NCBI GenBank assembly: GCA_964621615.1
Contig: CAZUMW010000018.1
Span: 14,863-78,862 of the forward strand
Reading direction: 5' to 3'
DNA length: 64,000 nt
Origin: CAZUMW01 sp964621615
GTDB lineage: Bacteria; Desulfobacterota; WTBG01; CAIYCZ01; CAIRTM01
Below the pieces are notes generated by a model. The model was not told where the DNA came from. It made no database searches and saw only the letters and a list, made by a program, of their open reading frames with translations. The position numbers and the translations under genes were made by a program. The first letter of the stretch is position 1; each line of letters opens with the position of its first letter. Of this stretch, positions 18,395-29,689 are shown in pieces.

Positions 18395-18696
18395 GCTGTG
18401 CTCCCTGACGAGTGTTCGTTTCTTAAAAAATATGCAGTCCCCGGCCGATAGTCAAGAAAATTTGTGCAGTCCCGGCTATACACACGGTTTGTCAAAAAAA
18501 GAATCTTTTTTTCCCGCACTCACTTGACAAATATATATTCAGTATTACTTTTTGTAAATCCTGATCGACAGGAGGGACTCACAGGCGGGTGGCGCGGGAA
18601 AAATAGCAATATTTTAAAAAAAGCACAGGAATTATATATTTATTTGTTATTTGTTAATGCAAACCATATTAAACGTGGCACAAGGAGGATGACGAG
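18395..18696 (+). promoter_or_regulatory. htpX-groES intergenic region
   Basis: 302 AT-rich bases between two divergent stress genes. TTGACA occurs at 18524-18529 on the plus strand, but there is no good -10 element 16-18 bases later. No CIRCE inverted repeat (TTAGCACTC-N9-GAGTGCTAA) is present, so HrcA control of this groE operon is not supported. The leader is probably long, since the nearest promoter-like element is about 160 bases before the groES ATG. Confidence 0.3.
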
Positions 18697-18984
18697 ATGA
18701 AGATTAGACCACTGCAAGACCGGATACTTGTAAAACGCGTTGAAAGTGAGGAGAAAACAAAGGGCGGCATCATTATTCCCGACTCGGCAAAAGAAAAGCC
18801 GATGGAAGGAAAAGTGATCTCTGTAGGGCCTGGAAAATTGATGGACAACGGCGAAAGAACCGCACCGGATGTCAAAGAGGGCAACCGGGTGCTTTTCAGC
18901 AAATATGCCGGCACCGAGGTCAACATTGAAGGCGAAGAGCATCTCATCATGAGAGAGGACGACATCCTGGGTGTCATCGAGTAA
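18697..18984 (+). CDS. groES: Co-chaperonin GroES
   Basis: A 95-residue GroES that caps the GroEL chamber. It has MKIRPLQDRILVKRVE, the mobile loop EKTKGGIIIPDSAKEKP, the KVISVGPG segment and the closing MREDDILGVIE. An AAGGAGG site lies nine bases before the ATG. It is 42 bases upstream of groEL, the standard operon. Confidence 0.98.
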   Translation: MKIRPLQDRILVKRVESEEKTKGGIIIPDSAKEKPMEGKVISVGPGKLMDNGERTAPDVKEGNRVLFSKYAGTEVNIEGEEHLIMREDDILGVIE

Positions 18985-19026
18985 CTGCGAAAAGACAATT
19001 AAACATTTAAATGGAGGATATGTATA

Positions 19027-20691
<1,665 letters not shown>

Positions 20692-20722
20692 CCGGCCATA
20701 CCGGCTCTATGATTCAACACAG

Positions 20723-20762
20723 AAAAAGCCCCCGGAACCTGTCGGAACCGGGGGCTTTTTTT
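20723..20762. terminator. Bidirectional terminator between groEL and ssb
   Basis: AGCCCCCGG (20727-20735) and CCGGGGGCT (20748-20756) form a stem flanked by A5 on the left and T7 on the right, so it can stop transcription from both groEL (plus) and ssb (minus). Confidence 0.88.
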
Positions 20763-20822
20763 CGCACCATAGGCTTAAAACAGCAGGGCTTCACATAAAC
20801 AGCTCGTTACGCGCTGACGCTG

Positions 20823-21230
20823 TCAGAAGGGAACGTCGCTGTCCGGCACATCGCCGGGCATTTTATTGAACGGGTCCTCCCCCTGGTCAGCTCCGGCCCT
20901 GTCGTCACGGCTGCCGAGCATCTGCATGTTTTCAAGGACCACCTCGGTCGTCCAGCGCCGGTTGCCGTCCTGATCCTCCCACTCGCGGGTCTGCAGCCGC
21001 CCTTCGACATATACCTGTTTCCCTTTTTGCAGAAACTCGCCGCACACCTCGCCGATTCTGCCGAAAGCAACCACGCGGTGCCACTGTGTTTCGCGAACAA
21101 GCTCATCGCCTTTTTTATATTTCCGGTCTGTGGCCATATTAAATTTGGTTATTGCAGTTCCGGACTGATTATACCGAACCTCGGGATCTTTTCCGAGCCG
21201 TCCAACGAGAATAACTTTATTTACCGACAT
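20823..21230 (-). CDS. ssb: Single-stranded DNA-binding protein
   Basis: A 135-residue protein with the N-terminal OB fold (VNKVILVGRLGKDPEVRY, TEWHRV-like TQWHRVVAFGRIGE, YVEGRLQTREWEDQDG) and a short acidic C-terminal tip DSDVPF, the peptide that recruits repair and replication partners. The linker is only about 25 residues, shorter than in E. coli. A GGAG site precedes the ATG. Confidence 0.96.
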   Translation of the reverse strand: MSVNKVILVGRLGKDPEVRYNQSGTAITKFNMATDRKYKKGDELVRETQWHRVVAFGRIGEVCGEFLQKGKQVYVEGRLQTREWEDQDGNRRWTTEVVLENMQMLGSRDDRAGADQGEDPFNKMPGDVPDSDVPF

Positions 21231-21458
21231 TGGGAAATCTCCTTTGGGGGAGGTGAGAGATTAAGGCCAGCGTGCACCGGCTGCGCAAATACGTACCGTT
21301 TTTATCCTGTATGAGCCGAAATGTCAAGCCATGTTTATCGGTCGCAGAGTTTTTGATATTGACTGCGCCCATATGATACATTACACTTAAAAGATTAATC
21401 GAGCAATAACGCTGAAGATACTGTAATATCATCATTCCCGGTAATCTGACAGCTCTTT

Positions 21459-23717
21459 ATGCCTGCAAAAAAAAAGGATAATACTCATCTGTGGTTTGAA
21501 GTGGGCGGCATTGTCTGCGCCGGCATAGCCGTGTTTGTCCTGTGCTGCCTGATCAGCTATCACCCGGAAGACCCGTCTTTTGAAACGGGGCTCTCCGTAA
21601 CGCCGCCGCAAATTCACAACTGGGGCAAGCAAATCGGCGCATACCTGTCGAGCATTTTGTTCCAGATGCTCGGCCTCGGCGCATTCGCCATTCCGGCAGC
21701 GCTTTTTTTTATGGCGGGAAAGTTGCTTTTTTCCCCTGTGTTCACCATCGGATTCTGGCTCCGCTCGGCGCTTTACGCACTTCTGTTTATATGCCTGGAA
21801 ACGATGCTCAGCCTGTGCCTGGGCACGCTTGATATATACCGCTATTTCTTTGATGCCGGAGGGGCTGTAATCGGCGCACTGGTATCCGGCCTGCTGCAAA
21901 GCACGATCGGTATCGTGGGCACCTGGCTGGTGCTGATAATAACAGCCATGCTGACGGTTATGGGCCTGACAAATGTCTCCTATGTCACGCTCTGGAACCG
22001 GTTCCTCTCAGCGTGCTCCGCCTGGGTAACAGCTCCCCTGCACAATGCGATTGAAGCGGCACAGAAGCGGTGGAGTGATCTCATAAAGAAAAAGCGCCGC
22101 CCCGCTGTGCAGCGCACGCCTGCCTCCCCCGCGCGGCAGGAGAAGCAGGCGGCAGAAAAAAGCCCGCCGGCGCCGCAAGCGGCAGACGCCGGCACAATTC
22201 CGATAAATATATACCGCGAAAACTGTGCGCAAAACCCGCCCGCTTCTGACAGTGATGACACGTTTGAGCCTGCCGGGGGCGCACCGCCGAAGCACTATCA
22301 GCTTCCCCCGCTTGATCTGCTTGACTCCGCCGATGAAAGCGATATTGATGTGGACCGCGAGCTGCTCAGAAAAGATGCCGAAACGCTTATCCAGAAGCTG
22401 TCTGATTTCGGGGTGAGCGGCCGCATTGCTGAAATCAATCCGGGACCGGTTATTACCCGGTTTGAGTTTGAGCCCGCCTCCGGCATCAAGCTCAACAGAA
22501 TCATTAATCTTGCCGACGATCTCGCCCTGGCCCTTAAGGCGCTGCGGGTGCGCATTGCGCCGATACCCGGAAAGGCCGTCGTGGGCATCGAACTTCCCAG
22601 CAAAAAAAGAAAAACCGTTTATTTTAAAGATATCGCCGGCCGCGAGGAATTCCAGAACGCCAAATCGCGCTTAACGATCGGTATCGGCAAGGACATTGCC
22701 GGAATGCCGATCATAAATGATTTGTCACGCATGCCGCACCTGCTTGTTGCCGGCACCACCGGATCGGGCAAAAGCGTGTTCATCAATACGGTCATCTGCA
22801 GCATTCTTTTCAAAGCAACCCCCGATGAAGTTCGCTTTTTAATGATAGACCCAAAAAGGCTCGAGCTCTTTCCCTACGACGGCATACCGCACCTGCTGCA
22901 CCCGGTTGTTGTCAATCCGAAAAAAGCCGCCGTTGCCCTGCAATGGGCAGTTGAAGAAATGGACCGGCGCTACCGGATGCTCGCCGAAATGCGCACCCGG
23001 GATATCGATCAGTACAACAGGCAGGTTGAAAAGATACTGAAGAAAGGAGACATTTCAGGCGATCCGCCTGAAAAGATGACCTATATCGTCGTCGTCATCG
23101 ATGAGCTGGCTGACCTCATGATGATCGCCGCCCGCGATGTGGAAGGGCACATCGCGCGGCTCGCGCAGATGGCCCGCGCATCGGGCATGCATCTGCTTGT
23201 GGCAACGCAGCGGCCCTCGGTTGACATTCTGACCGGCGTGATAAAGGCAAACTTCCCCTGCCGGGTTTCGTTTCAGGTGTCTTCAAAAGTCGACTCCCGC
23301 ACAATCCTTGACACCACCGGGTCCGAAAAGCTTCTGGGCATGGGCGATATGCTCTTTCTGCCCCCCGGCACATCGCGCCTCCAGAGAATTCACGGCGCCT
23401 ATATTTCGGAAGCCGAAATAAGCCGGATTACCGCGTTCATAAAAAAGCAGGGCACCCCCGACTATGACGAGTCAATCGTTGCAGCAAAAGAAGAGGAAGC
23501 TGCGGCAGAAGAGCAGGATGACGAATATGACGAGCTTTATGATAAAGCCGTAGCGCTGGTAACCGATACCGGCCAGGCCTCTATTTCAATGCTGCAGCGC
23601 AGAATGCGGGTGGGGTACAATCGCGCTGCCCGCATGATCGAAAAAATGGAGCGCGAGGGAGTGGTGGGGCCCAGCGACGGCGTCAAGCCCCGTGAAGTCC
23701 TGGCAAACAAACTGTAA
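21459..23717 (+). CDS. ftsK: DNA translocase FtsK
   Basis: A 752-residue septal motor that pumps chromosome ends through the closing septum. Four hydrophobic segments fill about residues 10-165, followed by a short charged linker (about 190-290), the alpha domain, the motor with Walker A GTTGSGKS (about 432-439) and Walker B VVVIDELADLM, and a C-terminal winged-helix gamma domain (YDKAVALVTDTGQASISMLQRRMRVGYNRAARMIEKME) that reads KOPS sites. The linker is short compared with the E. coli protein. lolA follows after 8 bases. Confidence 0.96.
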   Translation: MPAKKKDNTHLWFEVGGIVCAGIAVFVLCCLISYHPEDPSFETGLSVTPPQIHNWGKQIGAYLSSILFQMLGLGAFAIPAALFFMAGKLLFSPVFTIGFWLRSALYALLFICLETMLSLCLGTLDIYRYFFDAGGAVIGALVSGLLQSTIGIVGTWLVLIITAMLTVMGLTNVSYVTLWNRFLSACSAWVTAPLHNAIEAAQKRWSDLIKKKRRPAVQRTPASPARQEKQAAEKSPPAPQAADAGTIPINIYRENCAQNPPASDSDDTFEPAGGAPPKHYQLPPLDLLDSADESDIDVDRELLRKDAETLIQKLSDFGVSGRIAEINPGPVITRFEFEPASGIKLNRIINLADDLALALKALRVRIAPIPGKAVVGIELPSKKRKTVYFKDIAGREEFQNAKSRLTIGIGKDIAGMPIINDLSRMPHLLVAGTTGSGKSVFINTVICSILFKATPDEVRFLMIDPKRLELFPYDGIPHLLHPVVVNPKKAAVALQWAVEEMDRRYRMLAEMRTRDIDQYNRQVEKILKKGDISGDPPEKMTYIVVVIDELADLMMIAARDVEGHIARLAQMARASGMHLLVATQRPSVDILTGVIKANFPCRVSFQVSSKVDSRTILDTTGSEKLLGMGDMLFLPPGTSRLQRIHGAYISEAEISRITAFIKKQGTPDYDESIVAAKEEEAAAEEQDDEYDELYDKAVALVTDTGQASISMLQRRMRVGYNRAARMIEKMEREGVVGPSDGVKPREVLANKL

Positions 23718-23725
23718 ACCCAAAA

Positions 23726-24448
23726 ATGGAACAATACCCTGTGACAGCAAAAACATCTATGCCAGCTATGCTCGCAGCCGCTCTTGCAGCTGCAGCCCTG
23801 TGTGCCGCTGCTGTGCCGCATGCGCAGGCAGCGCCAGACACACCTGTTGACGAGGCGGTCAGCCGTCTCGAAAAAACATATCAAGCCATCAGCGACTTCC
23901 GTGCCGTTTTTATTCAGGAAACGCGCCAGAGCTCAATAAACAGAGTGGAAAAGGGCAGCGGTAAAGTTTTTTTTAAAAAGCCCGGCAAAATGCTGTGGGA
24001 CTACGAAGCGCCCGAAGCGCAAAAAATCATACTCGATGGAAAAAATGTCTGGTTCTACCGCCCGGAGGAGCGCCAGGTCATGAAAAACAACTACGGGGTG
24101 CTGCCGCGCAGCATTGTTCTGGATCTGCTTCGCGGCGAGGTGCACCTGAAGAAGAAATTTACCGTTACAGCGCAAAGCCCGGACAATGATCCGGCAAGCT
24201 CTATTGTGCTTGAGCTTGTTCCGCGCACGCACAACCCCACCGTCAGCAGGATTCTGCTGCATATCGACCCCGAAACATGGCATATCACCAGGACCTGCCT
24301 GCATGATGAGTTCGGCAACACAACCATACTGGAATTTTCAGATATCACCGTAAATCAGGGCCTTAAAGACTCGCTGTTCGCATTCACGCCGCCTCCCGGC
24401 GTCGATGTGTTTGAGCCGCCGCAGCCGGGCCGTCATCCGCAACAGTGA
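23726..24448 (+). CDS. lolA: Outer-membrane lipoprotein carrier protein LolA
   Basis: A 240-residue periplasmic carrier that ferries lipoproteins to the outer membrane. A signal peptide with Ala-rich core ends near HAQAAPD (about residue 35). The mature part has the LolA-type strand pattern FRAVFIQETRQSS, GKVFFKKPGKMLWDYEAPEAQKIILDG and VWFYRPEERQV. An internal Met at residue 12 is an alternative start. ftsK-lolA adjacency is common in proteobacteria and supports the call. Confidence 0.9.
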   Translation: MEQYPVTAKTSMPAMLAAALAAAALCAAAVPHAQAAPDTPVDEAVSRLEKTYQAISDFRAVFIQETRQSSINRVEKGSGKVFFKKPGKMLWDYEAPEAQKIILDGKNVWFYRPEERQVMKNNYGVLPRSIVLDLLRGEVHLKKKFTVTAQSPDNDPASSIVLELVPRTHNPTVSRILLHIDPETWHITRTCLHDEFGNTTILEFSDITVNQGLKDSLFAFTPPPGVDVFEPPQPGRHPQQ

Positions 24449-24464
24449 CCGCCTGCTTTTTTTC

Positions 24465-27400
24465 ATGATGACACAGCCGCTTACAGAGCACAGGCACAGC
24501 CGCACAATAGAGAGCGCCCGCGCGCTGCTGGAGGAAAAGGCCCCGCACAGCGTTCTGTGCGGGCTGCGGGGATCGGCGCCTGCATATGCGATAACGCACC
24601 TGCACGCCTGCGTTCGCCGGCCCTTTCTTGTTGTGGCCTCATCGGGCGAGCAGGCCCGAGTGCTGTATAAAGAAATGTGTTTCTTCTATAACAACAGCGG
24701 CGCGCTGCAGGAAGCGCAGGAGCCTCCGGTATTTTTTTTCCCGTCTCTGGAAACGCATCCGTATGAAAACGTGCTGAGCCACTCCGATGTCAGCGCAGCC
24801 AGGCTGTGGACGCTGTACCGCCTTTATGACAGCCCGGCTCCCGCAATTGTTGTAACCAGCATCAGGGCGGTAGCGCAGCGGCTGCTTCCTGCAGAAATTC
24901 TTCTGGACGCCTGCAGCACAATCCGGTGCGGGGACAGCATCGACCGGGATCACCTGTGCGCGCTTCTGGCAGAAAGCGGATATACCCGCGCGAGCATGGT
25001 GCAGGACCGGGGGGACTTCAGCATCCGGGGAGAAATTATCGACATATTTCCCGCCGGCTACGACAAGCCGGTGCGCGTTGATTTTTTCGATGATGTCATT
25101 GAGTCGATCCGCCTGTTTGATCCCGATTCCCAGCGCTCCTGCCACGACATTTCCGATGCGGTACTTGTCCCGGTTCGCGAAATCCTGCTGAACCGCAAAA
25201 CCCTTGATACCCTTCAGCAAAAAATGGAAACGGATGAACATTCCGCCGCTTCACGGCATCCCAAGGGCAGGGCCTTTGTCGATAACATCGCGAACGGGCT
25301 GCTTCCCGCCGGCGTTGAGTATTCGCTGTCCCTTTTATATCCGGAGCTTGAAACCCTCTTTGACTATATACCGTCTAACGCAGTTCTTTTCCAGGTTGAC
25401 AAAGCCGAAGCCGAGCGGCATCACGATCGTCTGCTTGACGATATCAGCCTGCACTACCAGGCTGCGTATGAGGAGCGCAGGGTGGTTTCTCCCCCGGAAT
25501 CGCTTTTCCTCAGCCGTGAGCAGCTTGATTCATATGCCGGGCCGCTTCAGCACGTGACGGTTGAAAGCTGGGATATCGAGGTGCCTCATGTTCCCCGCGT
25601 GTCCTTCGAGACACGGGCAAACACATCCATTAAGGAAGAGCTTATACAGCTGGACTCCCGCTCAGGGGCCCTTGTCCGATTTGTCGAGCTCATCGAGCAC
25701 TGGTTCTCACAGGGAATGCGCGTTGTGTTTGTCTGCCACACCCGCACGCAAAGCGAGCGGCTCTCGGCCCTGCTCGACGACTACGGTGTCGCTTCGCACA
25801 TTGCGCCACGGGCTGATCTTGGGCGCCTGCCCGCCGCAGGGCCCGGAAGCCGGGTGGAGATGCTGACCGGATCGCTCTCGCGCGGGTTTCAACATGAAGA
25901 TGGCCTGCTCGCTGTTGTAACCGAGGAGGAGATTTTCGGGGAAAAGCGCCATCGCATTTCTGTCCGCCGCCGGCAGAAAGGTATTGCCATTTCAGACTTC
26001 AGCGACCTGCGCGAGGGCGATCTGGTCGTGCACCGCGACAGCGGTATCGGGCGGTACCGCGGGCTGCGAACGCTTGATGCCGGCGGCATGCGCTCGGATT
26101 ATATTTCGGTTCAATATCAGGGCTCCGACAAGCTGTATATTCCCGTTGACCGTATCAATCTGCTGCAAAAGCATGAAGGTGCCGACGCTGCAGAGGCCAA
26201 GCTGGACAAGCTCGGCGGCGCGTCCTGGAAGCGGACAAAAAAGAAAGTCCGGGAGGCTGTTGAAAAAGTCGCGCGCGACCTTATAGAGCTGTATTCTGCG
26301 CGGAAGGTCTATAAGGGGCATGCGTTCTCCTCACACGATCATTACTACAGGGAGTTTGAAGCCGCCTTTCCCTACGAGGAAACGCCCGATCAGCTCGCCG
26401 CCATTCAGGATGTGATGGATGATATGTCCAGCGCCATGCCCATGGACCGGCTTATCTGCGGCGACGTCGGGTACGGGAAGACCGAGGTTGCACTGCGCGC
26501 GGCGTTCCGCGCGGCTATGGACGGCAAGCAGGTCGCTGTGTTTGTTCCGACCACGGTGCTTGCGCAGCAGCACTATCAGACGTTCAGCGAGCGCTTCGCC
26601 GCGTACCCGGTACGGGTGGACATCTTAAGCAGATTCAGAAACTCCCGGGAGCAGAAAGCACTTCTTGATGATATCGCCCGGGGCGCGGTCGATATCATCA
26701 TCGGTACGCACCGGCTGATAAGCAGGGACGTGACATTCAGAGAGCTGGGCCTTGTCATCATCGATGAGGAGCACCGCTTCGGTGTAAAGCATAAAGAAAA
26801 GCTCAAAAAGCTGCGCTCAACCGTGGATGTGCTGACGCTCACCGCGACGCCGATTCCCCGGACGCTGCAGCTTTCCCTGTTCGGCGTCAGGGATTTTTCG
26901 CTGATCGAAACGCCCCCGGAGGATCGCCTGTCGATCAGAACAGTTATAACCCACTTTGACAGCACCGTAATCCGCGAGGCTGTGATCCGCGAGCTCAGGC
27001 GCGGCGGGCAGGTGTTCTTTGTGCACAACAGGGTTCACTCGATACCGGCGGTAGCACGATACATACGGCAGCTCGTTCCGGAAATGAGGCTCGGCATTGC
27101 GCACGGGCAAATGCAGGCCCATGAGCTGGAGCGCTCGATGATTCAGTTCATAAAAAAAGAAGTCGATGTATTGCTGTGCACCAGCATCATCGAGTCCGGC
27201 CTTGACTTCCCTACTGCAAATACAATCATTATAAACAACGCTCACACCATGGGGCTTGCGCAGATGTACCAGCTGCGCGGCCGCGTGGGCAGGGGCAAAG
27301 TAAGGGCATATGCCTATCTGCTTGTGCCCGGAAAAAGCGTTATGAGCCGAACCGCTGCAAAACGGCTCGAGGCGCTTTCCGAATTCAGCGAGCTCGGCTC

Positions 27401-27995
27401 GGGATACCGGCTGGCAACACGGGATCTGCAGATCAGGGGTGCGGGCAATATACTGGGCCATTCGCAATCAGGACACATAGCCGCTGTCGGCATAGACATG
27501 TATCTTGAAATGCTCAACGAAACCATTGCGACGCTCAAAGGGGAAACCGTCAGCCCTGCCATTGACCCCGAAATCAACATTAACATAGCTGCCTACATCC
27601 CGGAAACCTATGTTCCGAATATCAACCAGCGCCTGGTGCTGTACCGCAAAATCGCCTCATCGGGCGAGCATGCGGATATAGACGATATTGCCGAGGAGCT
27701 CCGCGACCGCTTCGGCGACTGCCCGGAAGAAGTCGAATCCCTGCTCAGCATCGCCCGCCTGCGCATCCTGATGCGCTTGTGGCAGGTCCTGGCTGTTGAC
27801 TGCCACGAAAACAGGCTGGTGTTTACATTTCATGAGAGCGCCCGGGAAAACCTTGACAGCATACTGGCCATCGTAAACAGCGACCAGAGCCGGTTCCGCC
27901 TCACGCCCGAATTTCAGCTGATTGCCGCCTGCCCCCCTGACTCCATACGCAATGACCCTTTGGGGAAAATACGGTCCATATTCGAAGAAGCCTGA
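24465..27995 (+). CDS. mfd: Transcription-repair coupling factor
   Basis: A 1176-residue ATPase that removes stalled RNA polymerase and recruits UvrA. An N-terminal UvrB-like module (about 1-320) is followed by the CarD-like polymerase-interaction domain (DLREGDLVVHRDSGIGRYRGL), the RecG-like motor with Walker A CGDVGYGKTE (about 665-674), DEEH (about 766) and the RGRVGRGKVRAYAY motif, then the TRG and C-terminal domains. The start is taken at MMTQPLTEH, 17 bases after lolA; a longer reading begins inside lolA. The first 20 residues would then be untypical. Confidence 0.96.
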   Translation: MMTQPLTEHRHSRTIESARALLEEKAPHSVLCGLRGSAPAYAITHLHACVRRPFLVVASSGEQARVLYKEMCFFYNNSGALQEAQEPPVFFFPSLETHPYENVLSHSDVSAARLWTLYRLYDSPAPAIVVTSIRAVAQRLLPAEILLDACSTIRCGDSIDRDHLCALLAESGYTRASMVQDRGDFSIRGEIIDIFPAGYDKPVRVDFFDDVIESIRLFDPDSQRSCHDISDAVLVPVREILLNRKTLDTLQQKMETDEHSAASRHPKGRAFVDNIANGLLPAGVEYSLSLLYPELETLFDYIPSNAVLFQVDKAEAERHHDRLLDDISLHYQAAYEERRVVSPPESLFLSREQLDSYAGPLQHVTVESWDIEVPHVPRVSFETRANTSIKEELIQLDSRSGALVRFVELIEHWFSQGMRVVFVCHTRTQSERLSALLDDYGVASHIAPRADLGRLPAAGPGSRVEMLTGSLSRGFQHEDGLLAVVTEEEIFGEKRHRISVRRRQKGIAISDFSDLREGDLVVHRDSGIGRYRGLRTLDAGGMRSDYISVQYQGSDKLYIPVDRINLLQKHEGADAAEAKLDKLGGASWKRTKKKVREAVEKVARDLIELYSARKVYKGHAFSSHDHYYREFEAAFPYEETPDQLAAIQDVMDDMSSAMPMDRLICGDVGYGKTEVALRAAFRAAMDGKQVAVFVPTTVLAQQHYQTFSERFAAYPVRVDILSRFRNSREQKALLDDIARGAVDIIIGTHRLISRDVTFRELGLVIIDEEHRFGVKHKEKLKKLRSTVDVLTLTATPIPRTLQLSLFGVRDFSLIETPPEDRLSIRTVITHFDSTVIREAVIRELRRGGQVFFVHNRVHSIPAVARYIRQLVPEMRLGIAHGQMQAHELERSMIQFIKKEVDVLLCTSIIESGLDFPTANTIIINNAHTMGLAQMYQLRGRVGRGKVRAYAYLLVPGKSVMSRTAAKRLEALSEFSELGSGYRLATRDLQIRGAGNILGHSQSGHIAAVGIDMYLEMLNETIATLKGETVSPAIDPEININIAAYIPETYVPNINQRLVLYRKIASSGEHADIDDIAEELRDRFGDCPEEVESLLSIARLRILMRLWQVLAVDCHENRLVFTFHESARENLDSILAIVNSDQSRFRLTPEFQLIAACPPDSIRNDPLGKIRSIFEEA

Positions 27996-28002
27996 TAAAC
28001 CA

Positions 28003-28032
28003 TTTACTTTCGGTGCAAACACCGTGTATAAT
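28003..28032 (+). promoter_or_regulatory. Candidate promoter of the SurA-like gene
   Basis: TTTACT (28003-28008) and a perfect TATAAT (28027-28032) are separated by 18 bases, with TG just before the -10. The start would lie near 28039, about 80 nt before the GTG. Confidence 0.45.
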
Positions 28033-28119
28033 TGGTAATTAAATTTCGACACATCCGATTCACCCTGAAAAATATCGGACACAAAGATTTAACATACTCA
28101 TTCATACAGGAGGTTATCT

Positions 28120-29076
28120 GTGCAGTACGCCCGCTCAGTAATTATTGCGGCTATAGTCCTGTGGCACGCCGCTGCCGCCTTCGCAGCAACCAGCGTCATT
28201 GACCGGATTGTTGCGGTCGTTAACGATGACATTATCACGCTTTCACAATTTGAAACCTTTAAGACGCTTATTTTCCTCGGCTCTCCGGACGTGCCGGAGG
28301 GAAGGCAGAAAAACCGTGAGCTGCTTCAGCAGCTGGTTGTGAAAAAGCTCCTCCAACAGGAGGCGGCAAAAACGGGAATAGCCATCAAGCCGAAAGAGGT
28401 CGACCGCGCAATCGAAAGCGTGCTTGAACGGAACAATCTTTCGCTTGCAGAAATGGAGCGCGAGCTGGAAAAGCAGGGCGCCTCTCTGCAGGATTACCGC
28501 TCCCTGATGAAAGCCGAGCTTGCGCAGTCAGAGATTATCGCCAGGAAGGTCCAGTCAAAAGTGGTTATTACGGAAGAGGACATGAAAAAATATTACCGCG
28601 AAAACATCCGCCCCGATGAAAAGCCGGTTCCGCGCGTGCGCATTCAGCAAATACTGCTTGCAGTGCCGCAGGATGCCTCAGCAGCGGGAAAAAAAGAGAT
28701 ACGCCGCCGGGCGGAGCAAATACGGCAGAACATTATCAAGGGAGAAGCGTTTGCAACAATGGCGGCAACATATTCCGACGGCCCTGCCGCCCGCGCCGGG
28801 GGCGACCTTGGCTATTTTCACCGAAACGAGCTGATGCCCGCTATTGAACACGCAGCCTTCAGCATGAATGCCGGCGACGTAAGCGGGTTAATACAGACGC
28901 AGGCGGGCTTCCACATCATTAAGGTTCTGGACAAAGACACAAAAGAGGAGGATCGGACCTGGCAGGATAGAGCGGACGAAATACGCGCGTCGCTGTATAA
29001 CCGTCAGTTTCAGAACATCTATGACCAGTGGCTGACCGAGCTTCAGGAGCGCGCCCATATTAAGATAAACTTTTAA
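28120..29076 (+). CDS. Periplasmic peptidyl-prolyl isomerase/chaperone, SurA-like
   Basis: A 318-residue exported protein: signal peptide to AFAATS (about residue 23), then the SurA N-terminal chaperone region (VIDRIVAVVNDDIITLSQFE) and one parvulin PPIase domain (about 168-265: RVRIQQILLAVPQ, DLGYFHRNELMPAIEHAAF, QTQAGFHIIKVLD). E. coli SurA has two parvulin domains; this one has one. It likely folds outer-membrane barrel proteins. Start is GTG with ACAGGAGG upstream. The position after mfd is typical for this group. Confidence 0.9.
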   Translation: MQYARSVIIAAIVLWHAAAAFAATSVIDRIVAVVNDDIITLSQFETFKTLIFLGSPDVPEGRQKNRELLQQLVVKKLLQQEAAKTGIAIKPKEVDRAIESVLERNNLSLAEMERELEKQGASLQDYRSLMKAELAQSEIIARKVQSKVVITEEDMKKYYRENIRPDEKPVPRVRIQQILLAVPQDASAAGKKEIRRRAEQIRQNIIKGEAFATMAATYSDGPAARAGGDLGYFHRNELMPAIEHAAFSMNAGDVSGLIQTQAGFHIIKVLDKDTKEEDRTWQDRADEIRASLYNRQFQNIYDQWLTELQERAHIKINF

Positions 29077-29155
29077 GCTCGGGGGGCGCTCTTTCTGACA
29101 GCTGCCCGCGGCCATGCGGGACTGAAAAGGCATACACCGAGCCGGTGCATTGCGG

Positions 29156-29551
29156 TCACTCTTGCTCAGCCTCATCGGCGAGCTCGCGAAGCGTGGCAAT
29201 CAGGGCTTCAAAATCAATGGGCTTTTTAAAAACACACCGGGCGCCCATTTTTTTTGCCAGCTCAAGATAATCGATCGGCTGAAGGCCGTTAATCTGCTCG
29301 GGGCCGCCTGCTGAAATTGCAACCACCTTTGCCCCGGGAAAATTTTTCTTGAATGCTCTGAGAAGCTCAAGCCCTTCCATGCCGGGCATAAAAATATCAG
29401 TAACGACAACATCTGCCGGATCGTCCCGATATGCGTCTATTCCGTATGCGCCATCGGCTGCCTCAAGACATTCAAAGCCGGCGGCTTCAAGCTTTACGCG
29501 AATCAGGGTGCGGATGTCCTGGTCGTCATCAATAACAAGTATCCGGGCCAT
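29156..29551 (-). CDS. Single-domain response regulator
   Basis: A 131-residue stand-alone receiver domain. Acidic pocket residues Asp8-Asp10, phospho-acceptor Asp52 (VVVTDIFMPGMEG) and the Lys of CVFKKPIDF are present. There is a small insertion (GGPEQINGLQPIDYLE) before the last helices, a feature of some phosphorelay receivers. No histidine kinase is adjacent. It is divergently transcribed from the bilin-reductase-like gene, 138 bases away. Confidence 0.93.
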   Translation of the reverse strand: MARILVIDDDQDIRTLIRVKLEAAGFECLEAADGAYGIDAYRDDPADVVVTDIFMPGMEGLELLRAFKKNFPGAKVVAISAGGPEQINGLQPIDYLELAKKMGARCVFKKPIDFEALIATLRELADEAEQE

Positions 29552-29689
29552 ATCGCCTGCTTTCCGTTAATTCTGATTATGGTGAACGTGCAGCCGCATA
29601 ATAAAATTAATGCATAGCGAGAGCAAAAAATTATATACCATATATGATCTTATTTAATAAAGTATTTTTGCATGACGAGGAGAGCTGCT

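Noticed and set aside
18395..18696. CIRCE/HrcA operator before groES
   Set aside because: The conserved inverted repeat TTAGCACTC/GAGTGCTAA is absent.
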